A stretch of DNA of 64,000 bases from CAZRRV01 sp964602735 (GCA_964602735.1 CAZRRV010000003.1:1-64000); one strand, 5' to 3'; counted from the first letter of the stretch, positions 1 through 9,361 are shown. Notes: generated by a model from the sequence alone, not told the origin. Program-made: numbers and translations.

Positions 1-166
1 TTTCGCTGAGTACCTAACTCTGCGAAACCCGTTTCGCTCTCAAATTGATGAAAGAATACCATATTCGGCTGCGATTTGCAAGCGGTTTTCAAAAATTACG
101 GTTTTTGACGCCGGGCGTTCCGTTTTTGCCGGGCGTTTAATCGGGCGGCGCGACCGGGAACCGATT
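1..166. other. Left edge without a recognised gene
   Basis: These 166 bases follow the stop of the flavodoxin-like gene on the minus strand. A frame that crosses this stretch from 531 is a shadow of that gene. I see no clear terminator and no RNA. Confidence 0.5.
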
Positions 167-889
167 TTACGCGCCGGAGGAAGGGGCGATTCCGAGTTTC
201 GACAGCCACTCGGTAACATCGGCTTCCGCCTCTTCGGGGCTGTTCTGCGCAACGCCGCCGCGAATAGCGAGACCCTCCTTAACCGCGGCGCCGGGGCAGG
301 CTTTTTCCACGGCACTCCGAGTGCCGGAAAGACCGCTGCCTTCGTGTGTGCAGAAGGGAATGACGGTTTTGCCGGAAAACCCGTATTTTTCAAGGAATGT
401 ATAAACCGCCATCGGCAAATCGCCCCACCATATCGGATATCCGATAAACAGCGTGTCGTACCCGTCGAGATTCTCCGGCGGATCGACGATTTCCGGGCGG
501 GCGTTCGCGTTCTGCTCTTTTTTCGCGACATCGGTACATTCGTCGTAACCCTCGGGGTACGGGTTCACGGTTTTGATTTCAAACATATCCGCGCCGGTTT
601 TTTCGGCTATCATCTCCGCCACGATACGCGTATTGCCTTTCTCTATCACGCCAACGCCGTAATTTTCTCCCGTATGGGAAAAATAAGCGACGAGCGCGCG
701 ACCGCCGGACGGCGTATTTCCGCCGCCGTTCTCAGCCGTTTCGGGTTCCGAGCCGCCCGACTGCCGGGATGCCGCGGAGGATTTGCCGCCGCCCGCAACC
801 GTTTCTCCCCCGCACGCCGCCAGAGACAGCGCCGCGACAACCGACAGTGAAACAGCCGAGAGCCGTTTTAACATAAGAATCTTTTTCAT
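167..889 (-). CDS. Flavodoxin-family lipoprotein
   Basis: A 240-residue secreted lipoprotein. The ATG at 889 is chosen because GGAGG lies 8 bases upstream. The signal peptide (residues 1-24) ends in a lipobox LSLAAC, so it should be lipidated and held on the outer face of the membrane. After a Gly/Ser-rich linker comes a flavodoxin-like domain (about 70-235) with ALVAYFSHTG, the phosphate-binding start of such domains, and the aromatic stretch IGYPIWWGDLP near the flavin ring. The family binds FMN and carries electrons; the electron donor and acceptor here are unknown. It lies 21 bases after the SDR gene and is probably cotranscribed with it. Extracytoplasmic flavodoxin-like lipoproteins of this kind are common next to LysR regulators in gut clostridia (from memory). 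Confidence 0.85.
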   Translation of the reverse strand: MKKILMLKRLSAVSLSVVAALSLAACGGETVAGGGKSSAASRQSGGSEPETAENGGGNTPSGGRALVAYFSHTGENYGVGVIEKGNTRIVAEMIAEKTGADMFEIKTVNPYPEGYDECTDVAKKEQNANARPEIVDPPENLDGYDTLFIGYPIWWGDLPMAVYTFLEKYGFSGKTVIPFCTHEGSGLSGTRSAVEKACPGAAVKEGLAIRGGVAQNSPEEAEADVTEWLSKLGIAPSSGA

Positions 890-910
890 TCTCAACACCT
901 CCAGATATAA

Positions 911-1744
911 TTACGATTCCGGTCTGAGCGGCCCGTAGAAATAGCTCGCGGTCGCTCCGCCGTCGATAAGGATTGTGGAACCCGTAATGAAAGCGCCGGC
1001 GGGAGACATCAGAAGTTCCGCCGCGTTCGCCACCTCGTCAGCCGTCCCCGGCCGCCCGGCGGGACATTTCCCAAACATATTTTTGTAAAAATCGCCGCGC
1101 GGACCGTTGAATTCGTCGACGGCGAGCGGCGTTACGATTATTCCCGGAGCTACCGCGTTCAGCCTCGCGCCGCGCTCTCCCCATTTAACCGCCTCCGCCA
1201 TGACTCTCTTTTCGTTGCACCGCTTCGCGAGCTGATAGGCATGGAGAGTATCGCGGATATTTTCCGGGCGGAGCATTTCAAGATTCAGAAGTTCACCGGC
1301 GGGGGTGGTCGCAAGAAGTTCGTCCTCCCGCGCGGTAAGAGCCGGCATGCGCCACCCGCTCTGGCTGGAAACCGTTACGCCGGCGCCGCCTTTCGCTATA
1401 ACCTTCCCGACTTCCTCAAGCAGCACCGCGGTGCCGTAGAGATCGACTTTCAAAATCGCCTCGATCGGCGCCTGGCTCGGCGATACCCCCGCGCCGTTTA
1501 CGAGCATTTTGATTTCGCCGTAGCCGAGTCCCTCGTCAATCAGCGCCAGAATCGATTCCCTGTTCGATAAATCCGTCTCCACCGGCAGAACATCGAATCC
1601 CGCGTCGTTCATCATCCGCGCGACCCCCTCGGCGTTCTCTTTCTTTTTGTCGCCGAGAAGGATCTTCATCCCGTATCCGAGGCGCCGGGCGATGGCGGTA
1701 CTGATCTGACCCGCTCCGATTACCAGCATAACATCTTTTTCCAC
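911..1744 (-). CDS. SDR-family NAD(P)-dependent oxidoreductase
   Basis: A short-chain dehydrogenase/reductase of 277 residues. The reading frame runs further upstream, but a GTG at 1744 has an AGGGGAG site about 10 bases before it, and the upstream codons do not look like protein, so that start is used. The N-terminal Rossmann fold begins with MLVIGAGQIS, followed by NGAG and the catalytic YxxxK (YQLAK), a conserved serine in TVSSQSG, and a C-terminal FITGSTILIDGG typical of the family. Substrate unknown. It is the first gene of a unit with the flavodoxin-like lipoprotein and sits behind a promoter at 1823-1850 with a palindrome at about -63, the usual place for a LysR-type regulator site. 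Confidence 0.85.
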   Translation of the reverse strand: MEKDVMLVIGAGQISTAIARRLGYGMKILLGDKKKENAEGVARMMNDAGFDVLPVETDLSNRESILALIDEGLGYGEIKMLVNGAGVSPSQAPIEAILKVDLYGTAVLLEEVGKVIAKGGAGVTVSSQSGWRMPALTAREDELLATTPAGELLNLEMLRPENIRDTLHAYQLAKRCNEKRVMAEAVKWGERGARLNAVAPGIIVTPLAVDEFNGPRGDFYKNMFGKCPAGRPGTADEVANAAELLMSPAGAFITGSTILIDGGATASYFYGPLRPES

Positions 1745-1822
1745 AACAATATCTCTCCCCTGCCGTAATATTCGCGACGAACACGATACCGCGCCTTCGC
1801 GGTTCGCCCCCGCCTTTTTTAT

Positions 1823-1850
1823 ATTGTACCCGGCAAAGAGAAAAAAGCAA
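1823..1850 (-). promoter_or_regulatory. Promoter for SDR/flavodoxin unit
   Basis: On the minus strand TTGCTT and TACAAT are separated by 16 bases. Transcription would begin near 1816, leaving a leader of about 70 bases before the GTG start of the SDR gene. Confidence 0.55.
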
Positions 1851-1869
1851 TTCGGATTTCGAAGTCTTA

Positions 1870-1891
1870 CCATAAGCAAGCGCTTATGGCA
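1870..1891 (-). promoter_or_regulatory. Operator-like palindrome, probable LysR site
   Basis: CCATAAGC and GCTTATGG form perfect 8-base arms around a 4-base spacer (1870-1889). The palindrome is centred about 63 bases before the inferred transcription start, where LysR-type proteins bind. It is not followed by a T-run, so it is unlikely to be a terminator of the upstream lysR gene. The word TGCCATAAGCGC (minus strand, 1880-1891) recurs at 3499-3510 before the other unit of this locus. Confidence 0.5.
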
Positions 1892-1900
1892 GACCGCGCC

Positions 1901-2791
1901 TTATTTACCCGCGAACCGCGCCGCGAGGATCTTTTCAAATTCCGCCGTATAATAACCCCCGTTATCCGCTTTGCGGAAAGCGCAGTAGCTGCGACGAACC
2001 GGCTTCCCGTTCCGACGGAGGGGAAGGCATACAAGAGTGCAGGCGAACTGCGGGGGCGGAGTGCCGCCTTCAACCGGCAGGTACCCCCTGCCCCCGACAG
2101 CCATAAGCCGCGCCTCGTCGAGATTTTCGGCGAACAAGAACTCCCCTTCGATCCCGTAAATTTCGCGGTAATACGCCCGCTCGTTGTCACGCTGTTCCGC
2201 AGACGCCACAAGAATACACGGCGTTCGGCGCAAATCGGTTACATCCGCAAAGCCCGAACCGGCGACGGGGCTGCCGGCTGAAATTTCGATATGGCATTCG
2301 ATAACCGATAAAACGGAATTTACATATTCGTCGGAAAACGCCCGGCGCTGGTCGCTTAAAATCAAATCGACCCGCCCCGAGCGCAGCCGTTCATACAGTT
2401 CTTCATGGCTCCCGCCCGTTACATTTACGGGAATATCGGGATATTTCGCGGCAAAATCCGCCACGGCAAGCCGGAACTCCTCCCCTCCGTAGCCCCTGGG
2501 AAAGCCGACCCGCAATGCGTTAGAGCCGCCGGCCGCTATCCGCCGGGTTTCCTCCCGCAGCCGTTCAAATTCCTCCATAAGCGGAATGCTCCGCCGGTAG
2601 AAATATTCCCCGGCGGGGGTTAGGGAAACCCGCCGGCTGTTCCCCCGGTTCAGCAGGGTAACACCGAGATCCCGTTCCAGCGCCCGTATCTGCTGGGAAA
2701 CAGCCGACTGCGATATGTAGCACTCCTCCGCCGCCCCGCTGAAACTGCCGAGGCGAACCACGGCTTCAAAATACCTGATACGGTTCATCAT
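1901..2791 (-). CDS. LysR-family transcriptional regulator
   Basis: A full-length LysR-type regulator of 296 residues. The N-terminal winged helix-turn-helix is clear (MNRIRYFEAVVRLGSFSGAA, then ISQSAVSQQIRALE and the RVSLTPAG wing, residues 2-66). Residues 90-290 form the periplasmic-binding-protein-like effector domain. It starts at one of two adjacent ATG codons (2791 or 2788) and lies 33 bases after the cyclophilin-like lipoprotein gene, so the two probably share the promoter at 3446-3474. The neighbouring redox genes and the shared operator word suggest it controls both units. The effector is unknown; an oxidative or electrophile signal is a guess from the neighbours. Confidence 0.9.
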   Translation of the reverse strand: MMNRIRYFEAVVRLGSFSGAAEECYISQSAVSQQIRALERDLGVTLLNRGNSRRVSLTPAGEYFYRRSIPLMEEFERLREETRRIAAGGSNALRVGFPRGYGGEEFRLAVADFAAKYPDIPVNVTGGSHEELYERLRSGRVDLILSDQRRAFSDEYVNSVLSVIECHIEISAGSPVAGSGFADVTDLRRTPCILVASAEQRDNERAYYREIYGIEGEFLFAENLDEARLMAVGGRGYLPVEGGTPPPQFACTLVCLPLRRNGKPVRRSYCAFRKADNGGYYTAEFEKILAARFAGK

Positions 2792-2824
2792 TCCGGCTCC
2801 GTCGCCTTCTTTCCCCCGCGCCGG

Positions 2825-3343
2825 TTATCCGGCGGCGGTAATGCTTATTTTCCCGGAAAGATGTTCTATTTCATCGGCGCCGGATACCGCCTGTCCGAGT
2901 TCATACAGCCCGGAGTACGAGCCGAAATCCCCGTAATACATTACCACATCGCCCCATGGCGAAAAATAAGCGAGCGTACCTTTCTTCGCGTCGGCGTTTA
3001 CGGCGCCGGAGGTGTCGAGTTCACCGGGATAAAAAATCTTCTCATTGTCGGAATAGTTTTCGACATCAACCGTCAGCGGCAGTTGATTGTAAAGCGACTT
3101 CGCCGCCGCGCTGCCGTTCAGTTCGAATACAACGGTATGACTCCCGTCAGTTACGCTGATTTTCATTTTTCCGTTCTCCTCCGCTACGGACGGCGAATCC
3201 GAAACCGCCGCGCCTGCGCTGTCTCCGCCCGAATCCGCGCCGGGCGACGGCACGCCGGTTTTCCCGGCTCCGTTCCCCCGCCCGCAGGCGGAGAAAGCAA
3301 GCGCGGCCGCGACGGCGAGACAAAGCACCGATATTCTCCTCAC
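2825..3343 (-). CDS. Cyclophilin-like-fold lipoprotein
   Basis: A 172-residue secreted protein. The start is a GTG at 3343 with GGGAGG 7 bases upstream; the longer frame has no ribosome site. A signal peptide ends with the lipobox AFSAC. After a Ser/Gly/Asp-rich linker, residues 65-172 resemble the small cyclophilin-like beta-barrel family (Cyclophil_like2-type): SHTVVFELNGSAAAKSLYNQLPLTVDVENY, GTLAYFSPWGDVVMYYG and YELGQAV are typical. Function of this family is not settled. Such genes often accompany flavodoxin and LysR genes in anaerobes, as here. It is first in a two-gene unit with the LysR gene. Confidence 0.7.
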   Translation of the reverse strand: MRRISVLCLAVAAALAFSACGRGNGAGKTGVPSPGADSGGDSAGAAVSDSPSVAEENGKMKISVTDGSHTVVFELNGSAAAKSLYNQLPLTVDVENYSDNEKIFYPGELDTSGAVNADAKKGTLAYFSPWGDVVMYYGDFGSYSGLYELGQAVSGADEIEHLSGKISITAAG

Positions 3344-3445
3344 CGTAAAACCTCCCGCCGTTCCCGTTTTGCAATAACACGAACATACCTCCGGCGCGGA
3401 TTGTTCTCCGCACGAAAGCCGCCCGCGAATTGCTCTTCCGCTTAT

Positions 3446-3474
3446 ATTATACAAACTTCAGACCGTTATGGCAA
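3446..3474 (-). promoter_or_regulatory. Promoter for cyclophilin-like lipoprotein and lysR
   Basis: TTGCCA and TATAAT on the minus strand are separated by exactly 17 bases. The start point would be near 3439, about 95 bases before the GTG start. Confidence 0.65.
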
Positions 3475-3510
3475 ATATTTTATTTTTATCCGGCATTTTG
3501 CCATAAGCGC
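3466..3510. promoter_or_regulatory. Inverted repeat over the promoter, probable LysR site
   Basis: TTATGGCAAA (3466-3475) and TTTGCCATAA (3497-3506) are perfect 10-base arms 21 bases apart. The first arm overlaps the -35 box at 3469-3474. The second arm runs into TGCCATAAGCGC (3499-3510), which is identical to the word in the SDR operator at 1880-1891. This supports one regulator acting at both promoters. Confidence 0.5.
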
Positions 3511-3544
3511 AAAAACCGGCGAATACCTGTGTATTCCCGGGAAT

Positions 3545-3586
3545 AGCTAAAAAAGCATACGCCCGCGTGTACGAAACACGCGGGCG
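3545..3586 (-). terminator. Rho-independent terminator after the DUF3846-like gene
   Basis: A perfect 11-base stem (CGCCCGCGTGT, loop of 5, and its complement) at 3560-3586. On the minus strand it is followed shortly by a run of six T. It lies 46 bases after the stop of the gene at 3632. Confidence 0.55.
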
Positions 3587-3631
3587 AAAAATTACGCTTT
3601 GTCGGGTTACCGTACTCCCGCCGCCGGGACT

Positions 3632-4033
3632 TTACTCGCCGCTTTCCGACATCCGTTCCGCCATACCGTTGAGTTCGCATATAAGCTGTACCGCCGTCTC
3701 CTCATCCAGACCCGTTTCTTCCCCCTCGTCGTTGCCGACTATCAGCAGCGGCCCGTTAATCGTATCGCCTGTTCCGCACCGCGACCTGTAAAGCACTGTG
3801 GCGAGAGGGTTCACCGGCAGACCTTTTATTTTGCCGAACCCGTCGCAGTAACCGCAATATCCGTCATCCGGAGCGAAAAGTTCCACATACTCAAACTCGT
3901 CTTCACAGCCGCGAGGGACGCAGACCAAATTTATAATCGCGTCCGCCCCCTTCGCGATAAACGCCATGCCGTAACTGCCGTCGACACCGATGTACACCGC
4001 GCGGATCATCCCGTCCTCAATTTTTTCAGCCAT
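3632..4033 (-). CDS. DUF3846-like small protein
   Basis: A 133-residue cytoplasmic protein with AAAGGAG 6 bases before its ATG. The central part (VPRGCEDEFEYVELFAPDDG, then GLPVNPLATVLYRSRCGTGDTINGPLLIVG) resembles DUF3846-type proteins, which carry an NPxAxxLY motif and a D-x-I-x-G strand and are often found on plasmids and integrated elements. There are two cysteines in YCGYC. The function is unknown. It has its own terminator and no obvious partner gene, although the next genes upstream (4147-6056) look acquired. Confidence 0.6.
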   Translation of the reverse strand: MAEKIEDGMIRAVYIGVDGSYGMAFIAKGADAIINLVCVPRGCEDEFEYVELFAPDDGYCGYCDGFGKIKGLPVNPLATVLYRSRCGTGDTINGPLLIVGNDEGEETGLDEETAVQLICELNGMAERMSESGE

Positions 4034-4146
4034 AACATACTCCTTTCAAAATCGCCCCCGCGGGGAAAATATTTTTCTGCCGAAGTATGTTATAGCACAA
4101 TTCTTATTCCGCGTACAGTACGGTTATCCGTACCCCGCGCCGCCTT

Positions 4147-5237
4147 TCACTTCGCGGCTTTTACGGAGCCGGTTATTTCGCGGAATATCGCGTCAAGCGC
4201 CCCGATAACCGCATCGCTGTAATAGTCCTGTTCGGTTTTACCGGTGTCTAACGAATCTTTCGCACATCTGTGAAGATACTCTATCTCCCGCTCGAAATCC
4301 TCCTCGGAAGGGACAAATCTAAACCGCAAGCGGAGGCCATAGATCCCGGAGGCAATACGCTTGTACTCCACGGGGCATTCGCGGTGAATTTGGAAAACGC
4401 AATCGTAAAATTTCAATTCGGGATTGTAATCGAGCCAGCGGTCGCACACATTCGGAAAATCGCATGAGAAAAGCATGAAATTTGTTTCATCAAGCAACCG
4501 GTAAAGTTCTCTGCGCAGTTTTTCGCTGTCGCAGTAACGCCGAATTCCATCACGGATTTTTTCGAGCAGTAAGGCATACTGCAGTTCCAGTGTCTCCGAC
4601 CCGGACCGGTTTGCGTAACCTCTGTGGGCAAGCATTGAACATATAACAGTCAAATCATCACTCACCGAGCCCACCAAATTTTTTTTGTACCTCTTATCGC
4701 GCAACCCGTCGTCAAAAACGGCGAATTCGACAGAGGGAACTCCGGCGTTTCGCAAGAACGCTTCTTCGTTTCCGCACAACGCTTTCCCAAGATCGCGGAA
4801 AAAGCACAAAGCGGTTTCCGGTTTGCCGAAACCTCTCGCTTTAGGGCGTTCGATTTCTCCCCTGATAAACTTCATAAACGCGACGAGATCGGGTTTGGAA
4901 CGGTGTATTTCGGATAACAATTCCTCCTCNNNNNNNNNNNNNNNNNNNNNNNNNNNNNNNNNNNNNNNNNNNNNNNNNNNNNNNNNNNNNNNNNNNNNNN
5001 NNNNNNNNNNNNNNNNNNNNNNNNNNNNNTAAACGCGACGAGATCGGGTTTGGAACGGTGTATTTCGGATAACAATTCCTCCTCTGTTCCCTCGTAAGCA
5101 TCCATCGCCTGGCAGATCTTGAAGATGTCGGCTTCCCATACAACCTCCGAATCGGGATCCTGATTCTGAATGTATTTTCTTTTAATAAGGTCGGGATTTT
5201 TCGCCAGTTTACTGCATGTTGCGTTTTTGTTTTTCAT
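4147..5237 (-). CDS. Unknown protein, interrupted by an assembly gap
   Basis: The reading frame begins at the ATG at 5237 (MKNKNATCSKLAKNPDL) and continues past the run of N to a stop at 4147. The 55 bases at 4875-4929 and 5030-5084 are identical; removing one copy and the N run leaves an open frame of 311 residues, so the gene is probably intact. The protein is charged and looks mostly helical, has no signal peptide or membrane segment, and has cysteines at scattered positions. I do not recognise a family. It lies 12 bases downstream of the endonuclease-fold gene and is presumably its partner. The pair is visibly more A+T-rich than its surroundings. Confidence 0.6.
4875..5084. other. False scaffold gap: 100 N between identical 55-base ends
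   Basis: Positions 4930-5029 are N. The 55 bases before (4875-4929) and after (5030-5084) are identical, and the coding frame is continuous once they are merged. This is an unmerged contig overlap, probably from a de Bruijn assembly with k near 55, and not a tandem repeat in the genome. Confidence 0.9.
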
Positions 5238-5249
5238 AGCTAAATCTCC

Positions 5250-6056
5250 TTATAAAGAAAGTTCTGCGCATATGGCAAGATGATCGAAAAAATGGTCGTC
5301 TGTAGAAACACTTTCGCAGTCTTCCTTTTTCACCCCGTAGAAAAATATATGATCATCACATGTTTTCCACTTTTTTAAGGTTACTATTCCCTCCCCATCG
5401 TTGATGTCGGCCATTTCAAAGCCGAGTTTTTCAAGCCGATCCTTAATCAAATGAAGATTGTAATTAACCTGAGAATATCCACTATAATTTTTAGCGTTAA
5501 ACGGCTGATTCAAATCGCCGCGATCCTTCGCATTATTAAAATCGCCGGCAATAATACAGGGATCGTCCGAATAATCGAGTTTCGTTTTTTCGATCAAAGG
5601 CACCAAAATTTTATCAAAAGCTGTACCCCTCTGATTATAATCCTCCTCATTGCCTGCTCCTACCGTAAATCGGCATCCGATAACAGTGAATTTTTTTCCC
5701 GTCCACTTTTCCGCACATCGGACGCGTAGCAGATCTATATCGCCGGTACTTTCGCTTTTGTCTTCATCAGTAATGTCTGCAAAATCTTTTTTCACGCCGA
5801 TTCCAACCCGATAATGCTTTTTTCGTTCGTCTTTGATGTCGGGGCATAATTCGTCGAAAGCCTCGCTGAAAGCCATACAGTAATCCTCAAATTTCAAGAT
5901 TTCACTCTGTCTCTCGTTGACCTCCGTCAGTACAAACACATCGGGATAGAAACCTTCCGAATTTTTTATCGAATTTTTAACTCGAGATCGCAAGTCGCTC
6001 ATGTCATCGAGGTCTCTTAATCCCCATCCGTTTACATTCAAGGTGCTGACAATCAT
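5250..6056 (-). CDS. Endonuclease/exonuclease/phosphatase-fold protein
   Basis: A 268-residue protein of the EEP superfamily (DNase I, exonuclease III and related phosphodiesterases). The metal and catalytic positions can be followed: the first-strand Asn in MIVSTLNVNGWG, the Glu in FVLTEVNE, the Asp/Asn pair in IIAGDFNNA, and the C-terminal D-H pair in DDHFFDHLAI. No signal peptide is seen, so it acts inside the cell on nucleic acid or on a phosphorylated small molecule. A ribosome site AGAGGGA precedes the ATG. It is the first gene of a two-gene unit with the unknown protein at 4147 and is driven by the promoter at 6124-6152. The low G+C suggests acquisition. Substrate unknown. Confidence 0.75.
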   Translation of the reverse strand: MIVSTLNVNGWGLRDLDDMSDLRSRVKNSIKNSEGFYPDVFVLTEVNERQSEILKFEDYCMAFSEAFDELCPDIKDERKKHYRVGIGVKKDFADITDEDKSESTGDIDLLRVRCAEKWTGKKFTVIGCRFTVGAGNEEDYNQRGTAFDKILVPLIEKTKLDYSDDPCIIAGDFNNAKDRGDLNQPFNAKNYSGYSQVNYNLHLIKDRLEKLGFEMADINDGEGIVTLKKWKTCDDHIFFYGVKKEDCESVSTDDHFFDHLAICAELSL

Positions 6057-6110
6057 TCAAATCCCTCTTTCGTAAATTTCCGCGCGGTCGCGTTTTCGGC
6101 TTCATGCAAA

Positions 6111-6136
6111 ATCTGTTTATTATATTATAAACAGAT
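6111..6136. promoter_or_regulatory. Perfect palindrome over the nuclease promoter
   Basis: ATCTGTTTAT and ATAAACAGAT are perfect 10-base arms with a 6-base spacer. The palindrome covers the -10 box at 6124-6129. A dimeric repressor is the simplest explanation; no repressor gene is adjacent. Confidence 0.55.
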
Positions 6137-6152
6137 ATGTTCTCCATTGCAA
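6124..6152 (-). promoter_or_regulatory. Promoter for the nuclease/unknown gene pair
   Basis: On the minus strand TTGCAA and TATAAT are separated by exactly 17 bases. The start point would be near 6117, inside the palindrome at 6111-6136. Confidence 0.65.
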
Positions 6153-6279
6153 GGTACATGTTTCCGTACCCCTGCGGACAACGGGCGGCGCAATTTTTTC
6201 TCGAAAATTAAAGAATTATTAACACAATACACGGCGCGGTGTGGTAAAATACGAAAATCGGGAAAGAGGTATGAACGGA

Positions 6280-9200
6280 ATGCTTGTTTTGAAAAATATA
6301 GTTAAAGATTACGACGCGGGAGGCGGCGCAGTACAGGCGCTTCGGGGAGTGAACCTCGCTTTCCGCGACAACGAGTTCGTCGCCGTGCTCGGCCCGTCGG
6401 GATGCGGCAAAACAACGCTGCTGAATATCATAGGCGGCCTCGACCATTACACGAGCGGCAATATGTCCGTAGACGGGAAATCCACCGAACTGTTCGGCGA
6501 CCGCGACTGGGACACATACCGCAACCACAGAATCGGGTTTGTGTTCCAGAACTACAATCTTATCCCTCATCAGTCGGTGCTCTCGAACGTTGAGCTGGCG
6601 CTTACGATTTCGGGAGTGTCGAAAGCGGAAAGGAAAAAGCGCGCCGAGGAGGCGCTTGAAAAGGTAGGGCTGAAAGAGCAGATACGCAAAAAGCCCAATC
6701 AGCTTTCGGGCGGGCAGATGCAACGCGTCGCCATAGCCCGCGCCCTTGTAAACGACCCGGAAATACTGCTCGCCGACGAGCCGACCGGAGCGCTCGATTC
6801 GGCGACGAGCGTGCAGGTTATGGATATTCTTAAAGATATCGCCTCCGATCGCCTTGTTATTATGGTAACGCACAATCCCGACCTCGCCGAAACCTACGCA
6901 ACGAGGATTATCCGTCTGCTCGACGGAGAGGTGCAGTCGGATTCCAATCCCTACACCGCCGATAACGAGGCGGAGGAAAAGCCCCCGGAACCCCGCAGGA
7001 AATACCCGTCGATGTCGTTTCTTACGGCGCTGTCGCTTTCGTTTAAGAACCTGCTTACGAAAAAAACGCGCACATTCATGGTAAGTTTCGCCGGTTCGAT
7101 AGGCATTATAGGCATCGCGCTTATCCTGTCGGTATCCGCCGGGGTTCAGGCGTATATCGACCGCGTTCAGCAGGACACCCTCGCGAGCTACCCCATAACG
7201 CTGCAGGCCGAAACGGTCGATATGGCGTCGCTTATGACGACCTTCGCCGAGGAGAACGGCGCGGGGGATCACCCTCTCGACAAGGTGTACGAGAACCCGA
7301 TTATAGAAGATTTAACCGCGTCGCTCGCCAACGCCGAAACAAACCGGAACAATCTTACGGATTTCCAAAAATTCCTGAAAAGCGACGTCGGATTGAAGCG
7401 GTACACGAGCGCCGTGCAGTACGGCTATAATATAAACCCCGCCGTTTACACCGAAGATACCGACGGAAAAATCGTAAAAAGCGACACAAACGAGTTGATG
7501 ATGAACCTTATGATGGGCGACGGCAGCGGCGGCGGAATTTCGGAACTGCGCGATACATTCGGCGGCGGAACCGGATTTTCGGTGTGGGAGGAACTGCTGC
7601 CGGGCAGCGACGGCACCGGAATAAATTCCGTGCTGAAACAGCAGTACGACCTGCTTTACGGCAAATGGCCGGATAAATTCAACGAGGTTGTTCTCGTCGT
7701 CGACGAGCATAACGAAATCAGCGACCTTGTTCTGTACGCTCTGGGGTTGAGAACCGAAGACGAAATGCGCGAAGCGGCGAATCTCGAAGCGCACAGGGAA
7801 AACGGCGACGCGGCGGATACGGGCGAAACCTCAAGCGCGGCGGTCTCCTCCTCCTCTTCCTCCGCCGCCTCCTCCGCCGCCGGCGACGGAGACCGTTCGG
7901 AGAGCGAAACCGACGGCAAACGGAAAGAAACGGGCTGGAGCTACGCCGATATATGCGCGTTAAAGCTTAAACTGATACTCCCGGCGGACTGCTATCAGAA
8001 GCAGAAAAACGGGGTTTATGTCGATTTGCGGCTTACCGATACCGGCGTTTCCTATCTGTACGACAACGACGAAACATCGACCGAAATTAAAATCGCGGGA
8101 GTCATCCGCCCCAACAAAGACGCCGTCGCCTCGATGCTCTCGGGCGGGATAGGCTACACCGCCGCCCTCGCCGATTACATAATCGATCGGACAGCCTCCA
8201 AACAGGTGGTTACCGACCAGCTTGCCTCGACCGGCACCGATGTTTTAACGGGTCTGCCTTTTGAGAACGGCGACGACGACACCATGCCGGATTCCGAAAA
8301 AGCCGAAAAATTCAACGCTTACAGAAAATCGCTGACGCCCGCGAAAAAAGCGGAGCTTTACACGTCAATCTCTTCAATTCCGAACGCGGAAATGCTCGAC
8401 AGCGCCGCGAAACAGGCGGTCGAGGGCAAAACCCGCGAAGAAAAAATTCAAACGCTTATCACCGCCATGGCGCGGCAGATGAATGTAGACAGCGAAACGG
8501 TTCAGTCGTATGTAAACAAGATGAGCGACGAGGATCTCGATAAATCCGTAGCCGCCGTGGCAAAAGAGGCGGCCGCTGCGTCGTACGCCGCGGAAGTCGC
8601 CGCAAGGCTCGGCGCCATGACGACCGATCAGCTCGCCGGGATGCTCGACGCCGCGCAGTTCACGGAAGAGCAGGCGGCGCTGTATTACGACAGTTTTATG
8701 CCGAACACCGTTTCACCCTCAACTTATGAAGACAACCTCGAAAAAATCGGGTATATCGACAAATCGAAGCCGGCGCAGATCAACCTTTACGCCACATCGT
8801 TTGAAAACAAAGAGGGAATATCGGATCGCATTGCCGCCTATAACGAAGGCGTTTCGGAAGAGGATAAAATTACATATACCGACTATGTGGCTTTGATGAT
8901 GTCTTCAATCTCCACTATTATCAACGCGATTTCCTATGTTCTAATCGCTTTCGTCGCAATATCGCTTATAGTATCGTCGATAATGATAGGTATCATAACC
9001 TATATTTCGGTGCTTGAACGCACAAAGGAGATCGGAGTGCTGCGGGCTATCGGCGCGTCGAAAAGAGATATATCCCGCGTATTCAACGCCGAAACTCTGA
9101 TTATCGGCTTTATGGCCGGCTTAATCGGCATTTTAACGACGTTGCTGCTGCTGATCCCCATCAATATCATTCTGCACAAATTAACCGGCATCGGAATTTT

Positions 9201-9333
9201 AAGCGCGCGTCTGCCCGCTGTCGCAGCGGTGATTTTAGTGGGAATAAGCATGCTGCTCACATTTATCGCGGGGCTTATACCTTCGGGCATCGCGGCGAAA
9301 AAAGACCCGGTAATCGCGCTGCGCAGCGAATAA
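6280..9333 (+). CDS. ABC transporter ATP-binding/permease fusion (MacB/FtsX type)
   Basis: A 1017-residue fusion. The ATG at 6280 has GAGG 10 bases upstream; the earlier GTG at 6241 overlaps a likely extended -10 (TGGTAAAAT) and is rejected. Residues 1-225 are an ATPase with Walker [10 protein letters not shown], signature LSGGQMQR, Walker [13 protein letters not shown] and the switch His in VMVTHN-like IMVTHNPDL. One membrane helix follows ([19 protein letters not shown]), then a large extracellular region of about 560 residues with a Ser/Ala-rich low-complexity stretch, and three C-terminal helices of the FtsX type with the [15 protein letters not shown] motif. Relatives move lipids, peptides or lipoproteins, or transmit force to cell-wall enzymes. 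The substrate is unknown. Confidence 0.85.
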   Translation: MLVLKNIVKDYDAGGGAVQALRGVNLAFRDNEFVAVLGPSGCGKTTLLNIIGGLDHYTSGNMSVDGKSTELFGDRDWDTYRNHRIGFVFQNYNLIPHQSVLSNVELALTISGVSKAERKKRAEEALEKVGLKEQIRKKPNQLSGGQMQRVAIARALVNDPEILLADEPTGALDSATSVQVMDILKDIASDRLVIMVTHNPDLAETYATRIIRLLDGEVQSDSNPYTADNEAEEKPPEPRRKYPSMSFLTALSLSFKNLLTKKTRTFMVSFAGSIGIIGIALILSVSAGVQAYIDRVQQDTLASYPITLQAETVDMASLMTTFAEENGAGDHPLDKVYENPIIEDLTASLANAETNRNNLTDFQKFLKSDVGLKRYTSAVQYGYNINPAVYTEDTDGKIVKSDTNELMMNLMMGDGSGGGISELRDTFGGGTGFSVWEELLPGSDGTGINSVLKQQYDLLYGKWPDKFNEVVLVVDEHNEISDLVLYALGLRTEDEMREAANLEAHRENGDAADTGETSSAAVSSSSSSAASSAAGDGDRSESETDGKRKETGWSYADICALKLKLILPADCYQKQKNGVYVDLRLTDTGVSYLYDNDETSTEIKIAGVIRPNKDAVASMLSGGIGYTAALADYIIDRTASKQVVTDQLASTGTDVLTGLPFENGDDDTMPDSEKAEKFNAYRKSLTPAKKAELYTSISSIPNAEMLDSAAKQAVEGKTREEKIQTLITAMARQMNVDSETVQSYVNKMSDEDLDKSVAAVAKEAAAASYAAEVAARLGAMTTDQLAGMLDAAQFTEEQAALYYDSFMPNTVSPSTYEDNLEKIGYIDKSKPAQINLYATSFENKEGISDRIAAYNEGVSEEDKITYTDYVALMMSSISTIINAISYVLIAFVAISLIVSSIMIGIITYISVLERTKEIGVLRAIGASKRDISRVFNAETLIIGFMAGLIGILTTLLLLIPINIILHKLTGIGILSARLPAVAAVILVGISMLLTFIAGLIPSGIAAKKDPVIALRSE

Positions 9334-9361
9334 ACCGCCGGGCGGCGTGAACCGGCGGCGA

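Noticed and set aside
4875..5084. Apparent direct repeat of 55 bases
   Set aside because: The two copies flank a run of exactly 100 N and restore a frame when merged, so this is an assembly artefact.
6130..6146. Possible LexA (SOS) box near the nuclease promoter
   Set aside because: GAACATATCTGTTT resembles GAAC-N4-GTTC only partly: the spacing is 6 and the second half ends in T. The better symmetry is the palindrome at 6111-6136.
6208..7272. Open frame of 354 residues on the minus strand
   Set aside because: Antisense to the ATPase domain of the ABC fusion, which has all its motifs on the plus strand.
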